NCBI GenBank assembly: GCA_964398785.1
Contig: CAYNNQ010000002.1
Span: forward strand, 93,527 to 157,526
Length of the DNA: 64,000 nt
Direction: 5' to 3'
DNA from: CAYNNQ01 sp964398785
GTDB lineage: Bacteria; Desulfobacterota; Desulfovibrionia; Desulfovibrionales; Desulfonatronovibrionaceae
In this document: positions 1 to 8,793 of the stretch, piece by piece
Layout: the number at the start of each line of letters is the position of its first letter
How positions within the stretch are numbered: the stretch's first letter is position 1
Notes under the pieces: model-generated
Databases searched by the model: none
Told to the model about the DNA's origin: nothing
Seen by the model: only the letters and a program-made list of their open reading frames with translations
Translations under genes and position numbers: made by a program

Positions 1-509
1 ATTTTATTCCCAGCCATGTCCGCCTCTCCGATTTGGAATCGGAGCTTAGCGAGGCTACGGGGAAGGGGGTTATTCTGCGCAATTGGCTACAGGAAGCAAA
101 AAAAAATTATGACTTCGTGATAATTGATTGCCCACCGCAAACTGGAATTATACTTATTAATTCCCTGGTGGCTTCCGATGTGGTAATCATCCCCATTCAG
201 ACCGATTTTTTGGCGTTGCACGGCCTAAAGCTTATTTTTGATACCATACGTACTTTGAATCGGGCACTGAAGACCCCGGTAGATTTCCGGGCCCTGGCCA
301 CAATGTATGATCGCCGGGCAAGCGCATGCCGACGGGTCTTGAATCTTTTGCGCAAGAAAATGGGCACTCGCCTGTTCGAGACTGTGATTAATACCGATAC
401 CAAATTCCGGGAGTCCAGTGCCCGGGGGATGGTGATCAGCAATTATGCCCCGGAAAGCCGGGGGGCCAAAGAATATGAACTTCTGGCCAAGGAGGTGCTC
501 TCATTATGA
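1..509 (+). CDS. ParA/MinD-like ATPase, 5'-truncated by the window edge
   Basis: The reading frame is open from the first bases, so the start and the Walker A motif lie upstream of the window. The visible part has the ParA-type Walker B segment DFVIIDCPPQTG followed by the hydrophobic strand and the DFLALHGL segment typical of ParA/Soj C-terminal halves. The stop overlaps the CheW start (ATGA), so the two are probably translationally coupled. Its place at the head of cheW-cheY-cheA suggests an orphan ParA that positions a chemotaxis array, like ParC of Vibrio or PpfA of Rhodobacter; that role is inference. The family call is firm, the function moderate. Confidence 0.85.
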   Translation, partial: FIPSHVRLSDLESELSEATGKGVILRNWLQEAKKNYDFVIIDCPPQTGIILINSLVASDVVIIPIQTDFLALHGLKLIFDTIRTLNRALKTPVDFRALATMYDRRASACRRVLNLLRKKMGTRLFETVINTDTKFRESSARGMVISNYAPESRGAKEYELLAKEVLSL

Positions 510-1231
510 AGACACCGGAACAGTATTTTGAGGACCAGGTCTTTGAAGCAGTAAACAAGGACAGCGGCGAAGGTTTTAGCGAAGAAGAAAAGACGTTTCT
601 GGATAGATATTTGGGGAAGGATGCTCAAAGTGTACTTAAGAGTATGGTCCAGATAGGTGATGGAGAGGAAGTACCTTCTTCTGAGCTTATCCCCGAAGAA
701 AATGCAGGGGCGGAGGACTCCAAGGAAAAGCAAGGGGAAGGAGCGGTAAGCGAGGCTGGGCTGGCAAAGACCCAGGAAGAGGAAGCAGATTACAAAGTCG
801 CGGAAGTGGTCCAGATGATCAGTTTCTGGCTGAATAATCAGGAGTTTGCTTTACCTGTAGACCAGATCAAGGAAGTAATTCGTTATCAACCCCCGACCAA
901 GTTGCCTGGGGCCCCGAAAAATGTGCAAGGGGTGGTTAATCTCCGGGGGAGAGTAACCCCTATGATCCATTTGGCCTCCCTTTTAGGGGAATCGGGGAAA
1001 GGCGGCAATCCGAAATTTGTTATTGTGTGCCTGTATAAAGGATTGCAGATCGGCTTGGCGATCGAATCAATCGCTACAATGTACCGGGTGTCTCAAGTGG
1101 ATATTGAATGGGGAGTGGAATCCAGCTTGGGAGCCAATTCTGATTTGGTGGAAGGGGTGGTCAAAGGGGAGAAAAAATTGATAGCTATTATCTCTGTGGA
1201 CAGATTGTCCGAGACCCTGTTGAACAGTTAG
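506..1231 (+). CDS. cheW: CheW-domain coupling protein with acidic N-terminal extension
   Basis: This 241-residue protein has a long Glu/Lys/Ser-rich low-complexity N-terminus (about residues 1-95) and then one CheW domain (about 100-241). Recognisable CheW segments are the strand FWLNNQEFALPV, the motif IKEVIRY and the VQGVVNLRGRVTPMIHL block. CheW couples receptors to CheA. Typical CheW proteins are about 150-170 residues, so the acidic extension is extra and may dock the neighbouring ParA-like protein (inference). It overlaps the upstream gene by 4 bases and lies 9 bases before cheY. Confidence 0.9.
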   Translation: MKTPEQYFEDQVFEAVNKDSGEGFSEEEKTFLDRYLGKDAQSVLKSMVQIGDGEEVPSSELIPEENAGAEDSKEKQGEGAVSEAGLAKTQEEEADYKVAEVVQMISFWLNNQEFALPVDQIKEVIRYQPPTKLPGAPKNVQGVVNLRGRVTPMIHLASLLGESGKGGNPKFVIVCLYKGLQIGLAIESIATMYRVSQVDIEWGVESSLGANSDLVEGVVKGEKKLIAIISVDRLSETLLNS

Positions 1232-1240
1232 GGGGAGGGA

Positions 1241-1612
1241 ATGTCACGACACGTATTGATCGTGGACGATGCAAAAACAGTGCGTAATCTTGTTGCCTTT
1301 ATTATGAGGAGGGAAGGTTTTCGTGTAACCACTGCAGAAGATGGTTTGGACGGTTTGGAAAAACTGTATTCCCACCCGGATGTGGATCTTATTATCTGCG
1401 ATGTGAATATGCCGCGTATGGACGGATTTACCTATATAAAAACGGTCCGCGAACAGGAGGTATACCGGGATTTGCCCATTATAGTCCTTTCTACCGAGGG
1501 ACAGGAACAGGATATACAGGAAGGACTTAGTCTGGGTGCTAATTTGTACCTTGTAAAACCGGCCCAACCGGAGAAGATGGTCCGCAATGTCAAAATGCTT
1601 CTGGATGCATAA
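1241..1612 (+). CDS. cheY: CheY-like single-domain response regulator
   Basis: A stand-alone receiver domain of 123 residues. The acidic pocket is D9-D10, the phospho-acceptor is D54 (in ICDVNMP), the switch S/T pair is S84-T85, and the conserved lysine is K106 in the VKP motif. There is no output domain, so it acts by protein contact, most likely as the phospho-target of the CheA encoded 15 bases downstream. The start follows a GGGGGAGGG ribosome-binding site. It could also be a phosphate sink rather than a motor-binding CheY; sequence alone does not decide. Confidence 0.92.
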   Translation: MSRHVLIVDDAKTVRNLVAFIMRREGFRVTTAEDGLDGLEKLYSHPDVDLIICDVNMPRMDGFTYIKTVREQEVYRDLPIIVLSTEGQEQDIQEGLSLGANLYLVKPAQPEKMVRNVKMLLDA

Positions 1613-1627
1613 AAATAAGGGGCTAAA

Positions 1628-4396
1628 ATGAATCAGGATTCTTTTGATCCCGCAGTATTTGCCGATTTTGTTTTGGAGGCCAGGGAACATCTGGAAACCA
1701 TTGAACCTAATCTTTTGGAACTTGAAAAAGATCCGGAAAATCTGGACCTTTTGGATTATATATTCCGTCCCATGCATTCCCTGAAAGGGGCTTCCGGTTT
1801 TCTGGGGTTGAACTCCATTAATAATTTGGCCCACAAGGGGGAAAACGTACTGGATGAGTTGCGCAAAGGGAACCAGAAGGTGACCTCGGACATAATGGAT
1901 GTCATCCTGGAAGCAACAGATACTTTGCGCACCATGATCGATACCCTGGAAACTGAGGGGGCTGAAGGGGATATAGATGTCCAGCCGCTTATCGACAAAA
2001 TGAAGGACATCTTGGCCGGAAAGGCGCCCCAGCCTTCACAGCCGAGGGAAGAGAAAACCTCCGAAGGTGGTGGTGACAAGCCTGCGGGAAAAAGCCCCGA
2101 GGTAGAATCCGGTTTTCCCGGGGAACCGTATAAACTTACCTTGGCCACTCCGGATCAGATAGTGGATTTTATGGAGGAGGCCAAGGAAATCGTTGAGAAT
2201 CTTAATTCCCAATTATTGGATTTGGAAAAGAATCCGTCCGGAAGTGAAGACCTTATAAATGACCTTTTTCGTAATTTCCACAACCTGAAAGGTAACAGTG
2301 GAATTGTGGGCTTTAGTGAGTTGAACCGCCTCACCCACAAGGCGGAAACTTTGTTGAACAAGGTCAGGGAAGGGGAATTGCAACCGACTCAATCCTTGGT
2401 GGACGTTTTATTGCAGACAACGGACCGGCTAGAGGAGATGCTCGGCTGGGTGAATACTGAAAAGGGAGAAGTGACCCCTAAAGACGTGTCTCATTTGGAA
2501 GTTCAATTGGAAAATTTGGAGCAGGGCAAGGAGCTCGCGAAGGAAGAATCAGTATCCGAAACCCCGCGGGATCAGCCTGCCTCGGAAGGAGAGGGAGGAG
2601 AAGATTCTTCTACTGCTTCCGTGGTCCCGGAGGCAGAACCCGAAGATCTACAGATCTTCAAACAAACCGTGGATCAGCAGTTTGAGAACATAGATCTGGC
2701 TCTCAAGAAACTGGGTGAGGACTCTAGCCAGATGGAAATAGTCGACGGTCTGTACCGGGCGATGGTTACTCTCCAGAATTCCGCCGGCTACATGGGGCTG
2801 GAGGAGATAAAGACCTACGCGGAAAGGACAGCCAATTTGGTGGATCAGAGCCGTAACGCGGATATGGATTTCTCTCTGGCCCTGGATCTCTTGCACCAGG
2901 AAAGTGAGATACTGAGAGAGATGGTGGACAAGGCTGTGCAGGACATGTCCGGCGAAGGTGAGGAAGAGGGACAAGAGGAACAGCCCGGTTCTGAAGATGC
3001 AGGGGATTCGGCGGCTGACTTTGCGGCCGGGGAGAGTGAGGAGCAACCCGCGGAAAAAGCCGTGGAAAAAGGGGAAGCCCCTGCGGAAAAGGAAGACTCC
3101 TCGACAGCGAAGGAAGACAAGGAAACTCCCCAGGAGTCCAAGAAGCCTGCATCGAACGGAGGCGGACAGGCCAATGATGACAAGGGAAAATCTAGCATTG
3201 CTTCTACTATCCGTGTGGAGCACTCCAAGCTGGATCATCTGATGAATCTGATTGGCGAGCTTATCATTAATAGGAACCGTTTTTCCATGCTTGCCAAAAG
3301 CCTGGAGGAAGGAGAGGACCGGGTAACAGTTGCCCAGCAATTGAATGAGACCACCTATTCCATGGGCCGGATCTCCGATGACCTGCAGGCCACCATTATG
3401 AATGTTCGCATGGTGCCGGTGCAGATGGTCTTTTCCAAGTTCCCACGCTTGATCCGGGATCTTAGCCGTAAAAGCGGCAAAAGGGTGGAATTGATTATGG
3501 AAGGGGAGGAAACCGAGCTGGACAAAAGCGTGGTGGAACTAATCGGGGATCCCCTTGTCCATTTGTTGCGCAATGCCATAGATCACGGCCTGGAGAGTCC
3601 GCAAAAGCGGGAGGAGGCTGGTAAACCGGAGACTGGAAAAGTCTGGTTGAGGGCGGCACACAGAGGGAATTCCGTAGTCATTGAAGTTGAAGATGACGGA
3701 GGGGGAATAGATGCGGACAAGATGCGCAAAAAAGGAGTGGAAAAAGGCATTGTTTCTGAAGAGGATGCCCGTAATCTGGATGAGCAGGAAGCGATAGAAT
3801 TGATGTTCGCCCCTGGTTTTTCCACCGCTGAGGAAGTCACGGACATCTCCGGCCGCGGTGTGGGTATGGATGTTGTCCGCAACAACATAAAGAGCCTCAA
3901 GGGGAGTATGCACGTGGAGTCCACTTTGGGACAGGGTTCCAAATTTACCGTCAGCCTGCCTCTGACCCTGGCCATAATCGATGCCCTTATGATCAAGGCC
4001 GGAGGGGACACATTTGCCATCCCCCTGGATTCGGTTTCCCAGACTACCAAGATTGAGACAGGGGACCTAAGCGAGGTGAACAAGCGTAAGGCGATTACTT
4101 TGCGCGGAGAAGTGCTGGGAGTTATGGAATTGGCAGAGATCCTGGATTTGCCGGAAAAGGGTTCGGAGCGGGAAATGCTGCCCTTGGTGATACTTAGTGT
4201 TGCCGGCCGCCGACTGGGACTTGTAGTCGATGATCTCCTGGAACGCCAAGAAATAGTTATTAAATCCCTGGGTGATTATCTCGGGGACTTGCAAGGTGTT
4301 GCCGGGGCAACCATTATGGGAAACGGACATGTGGTTCTTATCCTGGACCCGCACGAATTATATCGGCTTTCAACCACCAAGGGGACGTCCGGATAA
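1628..4396 (+). CDS. cheA: Chemotaxis histidine kinase CheA with three Hpt-like modules
   Basis: This 922-residue kinase begins with an Hpt domain holding phospho-His H50 (MHSLKGASG). A second Hpt follows with H218 (FHNLKGNSG). A third Hpt-like module near residue 380 has valine where the histidine should be (MVTLQNSAG), so it is probably not phosphorylatable. A long acidic linker leads to the P3 dimerisation helices, the HATPase domain (N-box LLRNAIDHG, G-box DDGGGID, GRGVGMDVV) and a C-terminal CheW-like P5 domain. It autophosphorylates on Hpt histidines and donates to CheY. It is the last gene of the operon and is followed by a terminator. Confidence 0.95.
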   Translation: MNQDSFDPAVFADFVLEAREHLETIEPNLLELEKDPENLDLLDYIFRPMHSLKGASGFLGLNSINNLAHKGENVLDELRKGNQKVTSDIMDVILEATDTLRTMIDTLETEGAEGDIDVQPLIDKMKDILAGKAPQPSQPREEKTSEGGGDKPAGKSPEVESGFPGEPYKLTLATPDQIVDFMEEAKEIVENLNSQLLDLEKNPSGSEDLINDLFRNFHNLKGNSGIVGFSELNRLTHKAETLLNKVREGELQPTQSLVDVLLQTTDRLEEMLGWVNTEKGEVTPKDVSHLEVQLENLEQGKELAKEESVSETPRDQPASEGEGGEDSSTASVVPEAEPEDLQIFKQTVDQQFENIDLALKKLGEDSSQMEIVDGLYRAMVTLQNSAGYMGLEEIKTYAERTANLVDQSRNADMDFSLALDLLHQESEILREMVDKAVQDMSGEGEEEGQEEQPGSEDAGDSAADFAAGESEEQPAEKAVEKGEAPAEKEDSSTAKEDKETPQESKKPASNGGGQANDDKGKSSIASTIRVEHSKLDHLMNLIGELIINRNRFSMLAKSLEEGEDRVTVAQQLNETTYSMGRISDDLQATIMNVRMVPVQMVFSKFPRLIRDLSRKSGKRVELIMEGEETELDKSVVELIGDPLVHLLRNAIDHGLESPQKREEAGKPETGKVWLRAAHRGNSVVIEVEDDGGGIDADKMRKKGVEKGIVSEEDARNLDEQEAIELMFAPGFSTAEEVTDISGRGVGMDVVRNNIKSLKGSMHVESTLGQGSKFTVSLPLTLAIIDALMIKAGGDTFAIPLDSVSQTTKIETGDLSEVNKRKAITLRGEVLGVMELAEILDLPEKGSEREMLPLVILSVAGRRLGLVVDDLLERQEIVIKSLGDYLGDLQGVAGATIMGNGHVVLILDPHELYRLSTTKGTSG

Positions 4397-4566
4397 ATTT
4401 GTTTACAACAATTGCTGGCCCTGGTTCGCTATCGTGTTTTATTGATATTTTTTTAGTAGTGACCCGGACCCTGCCAATCATTGGATACAATGTGTTTTAT
4501 TAAGAGTAGTAATCAGTGGCATGAATTAGCTTAATTTTTTCTCTTCCCTGATTATTTCCGTCCCGA

Positions 4567-4603
4567 GCCGGCGTCCTTTATAGATGGACCGCCGGCTTTT
4601 TTT
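4567..4603 (+). terminator. Rho-independent terminator after cheA
   Basis: The arms GCCGGCG (4567-4573) and CGCCGGC (4590-4596) form a perfect 7-bp GC-rich stem with a 16-base loop, followed directly by a run of seven T. It lies 170 bases after the cheA stop and is the natural end of the chemotaxis transcript. Confidence 0.85.
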
Positions 4604-5005
4604 GTCTGTATTTTTTCCCTCTTGCCAGGGTTTGAAGTCTTATAATTTCCTTGCATTCCAAAGCCCCTGTTCCCCATTCAGCGATGGAGATATGTCAAGA
4701 ATAGTTAGGAAAATTGTTTTGCGCAATTTAGAATTTAGTTGTAATTTGGAGCAATTCAAAGAAAGCAAAAGCCAGGGTTGTGGAAAAAATAAGGGTGCTT
4801 GTGGACAGAGTGGATTGAGTTGGTTTTTATCCTCGCAATCATTGAAGAACTTTATTTCATCCTACATACCATATACAAGGGATGTTTCGAATATAGTCTG
4901 TTGGGTCAGTAGGTTAAGTTGTAAAATTATTGATTTCCAAACAGGGGCAATATTCGCTTAACCGGAGTTGCTTAAATCCGATTCCGGCGTTTAGAAGCAG
5001 TACCT
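4604..5005. promoter_or_regulatory. dnaA upstream region with DnaA-box-like sites
   Basis: About 400 non-coding bases precede dnaA. Within 4778-4836 there are three sites resembling the DnaA box TTATCCACA: TGTGGAAAA (8 of 9 matches on the opposite strand), TGTGGACAG (7 of 9) and TTATCCTCG (7 of 9). The surroundings are AT-rich. This could be an autoregulatory region or, less likely, an origin; no dnaN or other origin-linked gene is nearby. A 125-codon open frame here has no coding features and was not called. Confidence 0.35.
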
Positions 5006-6343
5006 ATGAATGGAGCATGGTCCCGTATTCAAAACGTCTTGGAGAACTGTCTGCAGAAAGGGGTGTACAGGGTCTGGATTCAACCTCTTAAAGGTGAAGT
5101 CAGCGGGCAGACACTGTATTTGAAAGCGCCCAACGAATTCGTGTCCGAATGGATCAAGGACAGGCATTCACAGCAGATAATCGAAGCCGCAAAAGGTGTT
5201 TTGGGGTTCAGTCCCACCCTGGACGTACGTGTTGAAAAATCCGAAAATAGCGCTTCTGCTCAAGCTGCTGTAAAAACACAGCGTAGGGAGCGCCAGATGC
5301 AATTGCCTGTAGCCCCCGACCTTGGCTTGAATAAAGGATTTAGCTTTGATTTTGAGAGATTCGTTGTCGGCCCCAGCAACGAATTGGCCTATGCAGCCTC
5401 TAAATCCGTGTGTAACCCGGAATTGGGCACAGACCAGCTCTTTTTGTCATCCTCTCCGGGACTGGGTAAAACCCACCTTATTCATTCAATAGGTTCCTTA
5501 ATGGGAGAGAACGGGAATAAGAAGAAAATCCGGGCGGCTTATCTTTCCGCTGAAGAGTTTGCCAATCAGATGATTTATGCCTTGAAAAACAAACGTATTG
5601 AGGAGTTTAAGAAGAAGTTTCGGGATTCTATAGACGTGCTCCTTTTGGAGGACATCCATTTCTTCCAGGGTAAGGAAAAGATTCAGGATGAATTCATGGC
5701 CACTATTGATGCCTTGAAGAACCAGGGCAAAAAAATTGCTATGTCTTGTACTTTTTTACCCAAAGAACTTAAGGATGTGGACTCTCACCTAATGTCCCGA
5801 TTGAACCAGGGTCTTTTGGCTGTAATCGACAAACCGGATTTTCACACCCGCCTGCGTATATTGGAAAACAAATCCAGAGGGATGCAGGTTGTGGTCCCCG
5901 GAGAGGTCAATGAACTCTTGGCGGAGAAGATACACTCTGATGTACGCCAACTTGAAAGTTGTCTCCAAAACCTTATCCTCAAAGCCCGACTGATGAAGCA
6001 GGAAATATCCTTGGATTTGGCTTGGGAGATATTACAAAACTATGATGTGCAGGGACCGGCTATTGATATGTCCAAGATTGTCAATTTTGTCTGTTCCGCC
6101 TATAATATGAGCAAGTCTCAGCTTGCTTCCAAGAGCAGAAAAAAGCAATTTGTCCTGGCCAGAAATACCGCCTTTTATCTGGCCCGGAAACACACGGAAT
6201 TGTCATTGAAAGAAATCGGCAGGAGTTTTAACCGGCGGCATTCCACAGTACTCAAGGGAATATCCAGCCTGGAGCGGGAGATCACCCGTCAAACTCCCGT
6301 GGGGAGACAGGTCAAGGAGACCATCAACCGCCTGGAAGGTTGA
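5006..6343 (+). CDS. dnaA: DnaA-family chromosomal replication initiator (probable second copy)
   Basis: This 445-residue protein has the DnaA N-terminal helicase-contact domain (about 1-75), a short linker, an AAA+ domain with Walker A GLGKT at 152-156, sensor and box VII regions, and a C-terminal DNA-binding domain with the signature RRHSTV around 411-415. The Walker A context SSPGLGKTH departs from the usual GGVGLGKTH, and Walker B reads LLLEDIHFF. Desulfovibrio genomes are known to carry two dnaA genes. The absence of dnaN/recF/gyrB here suggests this is the accessory copy (inference). Its 3' end overlaps the convergent UPF0280 gene by 20 bases. Confidence 0.88.
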   Translation: MNGAWSRIQNVLENCLQKGVYRVWIQPLKGEVSGQTLYLKAPNEFVSEWIKDRHSQQIIEAAKGVLGFSPTLDVRVEKSENSASAQAAVKTQRRERQMQLPVAPDLGLNKGFSFDFERFVVGPSNELAYAASKSVCNPELGTDQLFLSSSPGLGKTHLIHSIGSLMGENGNKKKIRAAYLSAEEFANQMIYALKNKRIEEFKKKFRDSIDVLLLEDIHFFQGKEKIQDEFMATIDALKNQGKKIAMSCTFLPKELKDVDSHLMSRLNQGLLAVIDKPDFHTRLRILENKSRGMQVVVPGEVNELLAEKIHSDVRQLESCLQNLILKARLMKQEISLDLAWEILQNYDVQGPAIDMSKIVNFVCSAYNMSKSQLASKSRKKQFVLARNTAFYLARKHTELSLKEIGRSFNRRHSTVLKGISSLEREITRQTPVGRQVKETINRLEG

Positions 6344-7076
6344 CCAATTCCAATTCCCCCCAAGCCCCGATTTCCTCACCCTTTTGCCCCAATATCCCTC
6401 GAACACCCTTATTTCTCAGTTTTTCCCCTTGTGAGAGCATTTTTTTTAGTCCCTTTCTCCCTTGCAATAAATTGGCCAGAGCGGTGGCCGCGGCATCCGC
6501 TATAAATCCGTCTTTCGCCAAGACCAAGGCCAGGTCACCTTCTCCCAGGCTCAGAGAGTGACCAATGGTCGCGGAAGAGGAGCAAAGAGCGCACGGAAAT
6601 TGTTCAGCCGAGAGGCGAATCCCCAAGCAAACCCCCTGCTGCGGATCGCCCAGTATGCCCACTGTCCTTTCCCTGGTAGAGTAAAGATAAGTGTCCCCTC
6701 CGTTTTCCACTAATAAGTTGGGGCTGACATCTACAAACTCCTGAGCGACCATATGGGCGATGCCCCCGGCAACTGCAGCCATGGGTCCCGTTTGTAAGGC
6801 CTCTCCGGCCTCGGCCATCCTGCTGATTATTTCCGGAGAATTTATCGGAACGGAAACGGGACTCAGGGAATTCATGAATTGGGGATGCATACCGGAAAAA
6901 CTTTTTATCTCCGAGCGCAGGACCTGTATATAGTCCAGGATTTCCGAGCTTAAATCCTTTTCCGCGGTGATCCACAGATCGGTTTCTTCTAGAATGACCT
7001 GAAAGCCTTTTTCCTTTCCTTCCGGGGAACATAGACGTCGATAATATCTGTCTGTGCGGGAATATTCTGTAGCCAT
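6324..7076 (-). CDS. UPF0280 family protein (ApbE-like fold)
   Basis: A 250-residue soluble protein recognised as UPF0280 by the central GPMAAVAGGIAH and LVENGGDTYL segments and by SSATIGHSLS. The family is thought to share the ApbE (flavin transferase) fold and is found in methanogens and sulfate reducers; its reaction is not established as far as I know. The start is ATG at 7076. It converges with dnaA and the two coding ends overlap by 20 bases, so neither transcript has room for its own terminator between them. Confidence 0.8.
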   Translation of the reverse strand: MATEYSRTDRYYRRLCSPEGKEKGFQVILEETDLWITAEKDLSSEILDYIQVLRSEIKSFSGMHPQFMNSLSPVSVPINSPEIISRMAEAGEALQTGPMAAVAGGIAHMVAQEFVDVSPNLLVENGGDTYLYSTRERTVGILGDPQQGVCLGIRLSAEQFPCALCSSSATIGHSLSLGEGDLALVLAKDGFIADAAATALANLLQGRKGLKKMLSQGEKLRNKGVRGILGQKGEEIGAWGELELVNLPGG

Positions 7077-7197
7077 TGCCCAAATAAAATAGTTGTTTTT
7101 ATTCCTGTATGCAATGGATTTTGTGTGGACGGGCAGTAGATATATTAGCGATGACAGGTCTCGGGCGTAAAATCAGCATGCTTTTTTTATCACTTGG

Positions 7198-7256
7198 TTA
7201 TCCGGAAATTCAAAAATTTCCGGGTTTAGAAATATAACGTTTCCAATTCGGAAATG
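7198..7256 (-). repeat. Family A repeat, 5'-truncated copy (A5)
   Basis: Read on the minus strand it matches the 3' third of the full-length family-A elements: the CATTTCCGAATTGGAAACG segment, TATTTCTAAACCCGGAAAT, and the closing hairpin arm ATTTCCGGATAA. The first 120 bases of the element are missing and a family-C copy is attached in their place. Confidence 0.8.
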
Positions 7257-7320
7257 CGTTAAAAGCATGCAAAAAGATCAGGCGGAAAAAATATAAAAAA
7301 TCCACACGCTGTGTCCAAGA
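7257..7320 (+). repeat. Family C repeat (C1)
   Basis: It contains GTTAAAAGCAT, CAAAAAGATCAGGCGG, an A-rich stretch, then ATCCACACGCTGTGTCCAAG. Near-identical blocks occur at about 24105-24172 and, reversed, at 63782-63853. The order C then A on the minus strand is the same as at the right end of the window. Confidence 0.8.
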
Positions 7321-7376
7321 GCCGTCTTTGTTTCAATTTGGCTTATTGTATGAGAAAAAAAAAGACTGTCATTTTC

Positions 7377-7404
7377 TTGACTAATGGAATATCCTGCTTA
7401 TTCT
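7377..7404 (+). promoter_or_regulatory. Candidate sigma-70 type promoter for dnaJ-cbpM-clpB
   Basis: TTGACT (7377-7382) and TATTCT (7399-7404) are separated by 16 bases and lie about 50 bases before the dnaJ start. I see no clear CIRCE element, and no clear sigma-32 match, in this gap. Confidence 0.45.
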
Positions 7405-7456
7405 TATCTAGCAGTGGACAAAAGTTGTAAATTTTTCAAAGGAGATATTGTTCCTT

Positions 7457-8458
7457 ATGGAATACAAGGATTATTATAGTTTACTAGGTGTGGACAAGAA
7501 CGCCTCCAAGGAGGAGATCTCCAAGGCCTATAAAAAACTGGCCCGGAAGTATCATCCGGACTTGAATCCCGATGATCCTGAAGCGGAAAAGAAATTCAAG
7601 GATATCGGAGAGGCCTATGAAGTCCTTAAGGACGACGAAAAACGCAGGATGTATGACTCCCTGGGTGCGGATTGGCAGCATGGACAGAATTTTCAGCCCC
7701 CGCCTGGCTATGAGAACGCCCAGTTCAACTTTCAGGGCGGCGGTGGCCCGGAAGGTTTTGATATGGGTGGATTCAGCGAATTCTTTGAAACTATATTCGG
7801 TGGAGGATTCGGGGGAAGAGGCCGAACCGGCTTTAAGCGGGGTCCGTCTTTTGGCGGCTTCGGTCCCGGGGCCTTCTCCGAAGGGATGGGTGGTTTCCAG
7901 TCCAAGGGCCGTAATGTAGAGGCGGATTTGGAGATCACCCTGGAAGATGCCTATCGCGGGGGGAAAAAAAGCGTAACTCTCCAGGAACAGGTACCTGGAG
8001 TGGATGGACGCGCGCATACGCAGAACAAGACACTGGAAGTGAACATCCCTCCGGGCGTAAAGGACGGAAGCAAAATACGTCTTTCCGGGCAGGGAAGTCC
8101 GGGAATGGGTGGAGGCCCGGCAGGGGACCTTTATATACGTGTCAGGCTGGCCCAGCATCCACAGTTCAAGGTAGAAGGTCAGGATATTTACTACGACTTG
8201 CCTTTGGCCCCTTGGGAAGCTGCTCTGGGAACCAAGGTCAATGTCCCCACCCTGGACGGTCGGGTGGAAATGAATATTCCTGCCGGTACAAGCAGCGGAC
8301 AGAAGTTGCGTCTGAAAGGCAAGGGACTTGGACGGGGAGCCAAAAAAGGAGATCAATTGGTGCGCATTATGATAAGGGTTCCCCGGCGAGTCTCGGAGAA
8401 GGAAAAGAGCCTGTGGGAAGAGTTGGCCAGGGAGTCCGGATTTAATCCGAGGAGTTAA
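7457..8458 (+). CDS. DnaJ-class co-chaperone of CbpA type (no zinc finger)
   Basis: A J-domain with the essential HPD motif at residues 33-35 is followed by a Gly/Phe-rich segment (about 95-160) and the two beta-barrel C-terminal substrate domains ending in the dimerisation region. The four CxxCxGxG repeats of classical DnaJ are absent, so it is CbpA/DjlB-like. It stimulates a DnaK ATPase in the cytoplasm. ATG at 7457 was preferred to TTG at 7448 because the GGAG site sits 12 bases before the ATG but only 3 before the TTG. It is followed 14 bases later by a CbpM-like gene, the usual partner. Confidence 0.92.
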   Translation: MEYKDYYSLLGVDKNASKEEISKAYKKLARKYHPDLNPDDPEAEKKFKDIGEAYEVLKDDEKRRMYDSLGADWQHGQNFQPPPGYENAQFNFQGGGGPEGFDMGGFSEFFETIFGGGFGGRGRTGFKRGPSFGGFGPGAFSEGMGGFQSKGRNVEADLEITLEDAYRGGKKSVTLQEQVPGVDGRAHTQNKTLEVNIPPGVKDGSKIRLSGQGSPGMGGGPAGDLYIRVRLAQHPQFKVEGQDIYYDLPLAPWEAALGTKVNVPTLDGRVEMNIPAGTSSGQKLRLKGKGLGRGAKKGDQLVRIMIRVPRRVSEKEKSLWEELARESGFNPRS

Positions 8459-8472
8459 AAAGCGGAGGCGGG

Positions 8473-8793
8473 ATGAGTGAGAAATTCGTGGATATCAGAA
8501 ACGAGTCCAATCCGGCTAAATCCAAGTTATTGCATTGGTCGGAATTCGTTCGAGCCTGTGAAGTGAATCCGCACCGCTTGGGCGAGTTGGTGGAAATGGG
8601 CTGGATAAATTCCGTGTGTACCCAAAACAACGATTATCTCTTTCCTGAAAAAGAGATATTCAAGGTGCGAAAGCTGGTTCGCCTGTGCAAGGACTTTGGA
8701 CTTTCTACAGTGGGAGGGGTTATCATTGTCGATCTTTTAGAGGAGATAGAAGAGCTAAAGCGCGAGGTATCCGAGCTTCGCGGCTTGCTATAG
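8473..8793 (+). CDS. CbpM/MerR-like chaperone modulator
   Basis: This 106-residue protein has a MerR-type winged-helix layout (WSEFVRACEVNPHRLGELVEMGWI), a middle helix pair, and a C-terminal coiled coil (LLEEIEELKREVSELRGLL). CbpM proteins bind the J-domain of CbpA and inhibit it. The position directly after a cbpA-like dnaJ and before clpB supports that role. A transcriptional regulator of the heat-shock genes (HspR-like) is the alternative; sequence does not separate these. Confidence 0.75.
   Translation: MSEKFVDIRNESNPAKSKLLHWSEFVRACEVNPHRLGELVEMGWINSVCTQNNDYLFPEKEIFKVRKLVRLCKDFGLSTVGGVIIVDLLEEIEELKREVSELRGLL

Larger units (their letters stand above)
7077..7456. other. Intergenic region: reversed A repeat, C repeat and a promoter
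   Basis: This gap between divergent genes holds a truncated family-A repeat in reverse orientation (7198-7256) directly abutting a family-C repeat (7257-7320). It then holds the probable promoter of the chaperone genes and the dnaJ ribosome-binding site AAAGGAGA just before 7446. No gene was seen. Confidence 0.7.

Noticed and set aside
2648..3340. Long antisense frame (230 codons) inside cheA
   Set aside because: It mirrors the low-complexity acidic linker of CheA and has no recognisable domain; a shadow of the real gene.
4584..4961. 125-codon open frame upstream of dnaA
   Set aside because: It starts inside the cheA terminator, has no ribosome-binding site, and its composition is unlike neighbouring proteins.
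4604..5005. Chromosomal origin of replication
   Set aside because: Only three weak DnaA-box-like sites and no origin-linked genes; kept only as a regulatory candidate.
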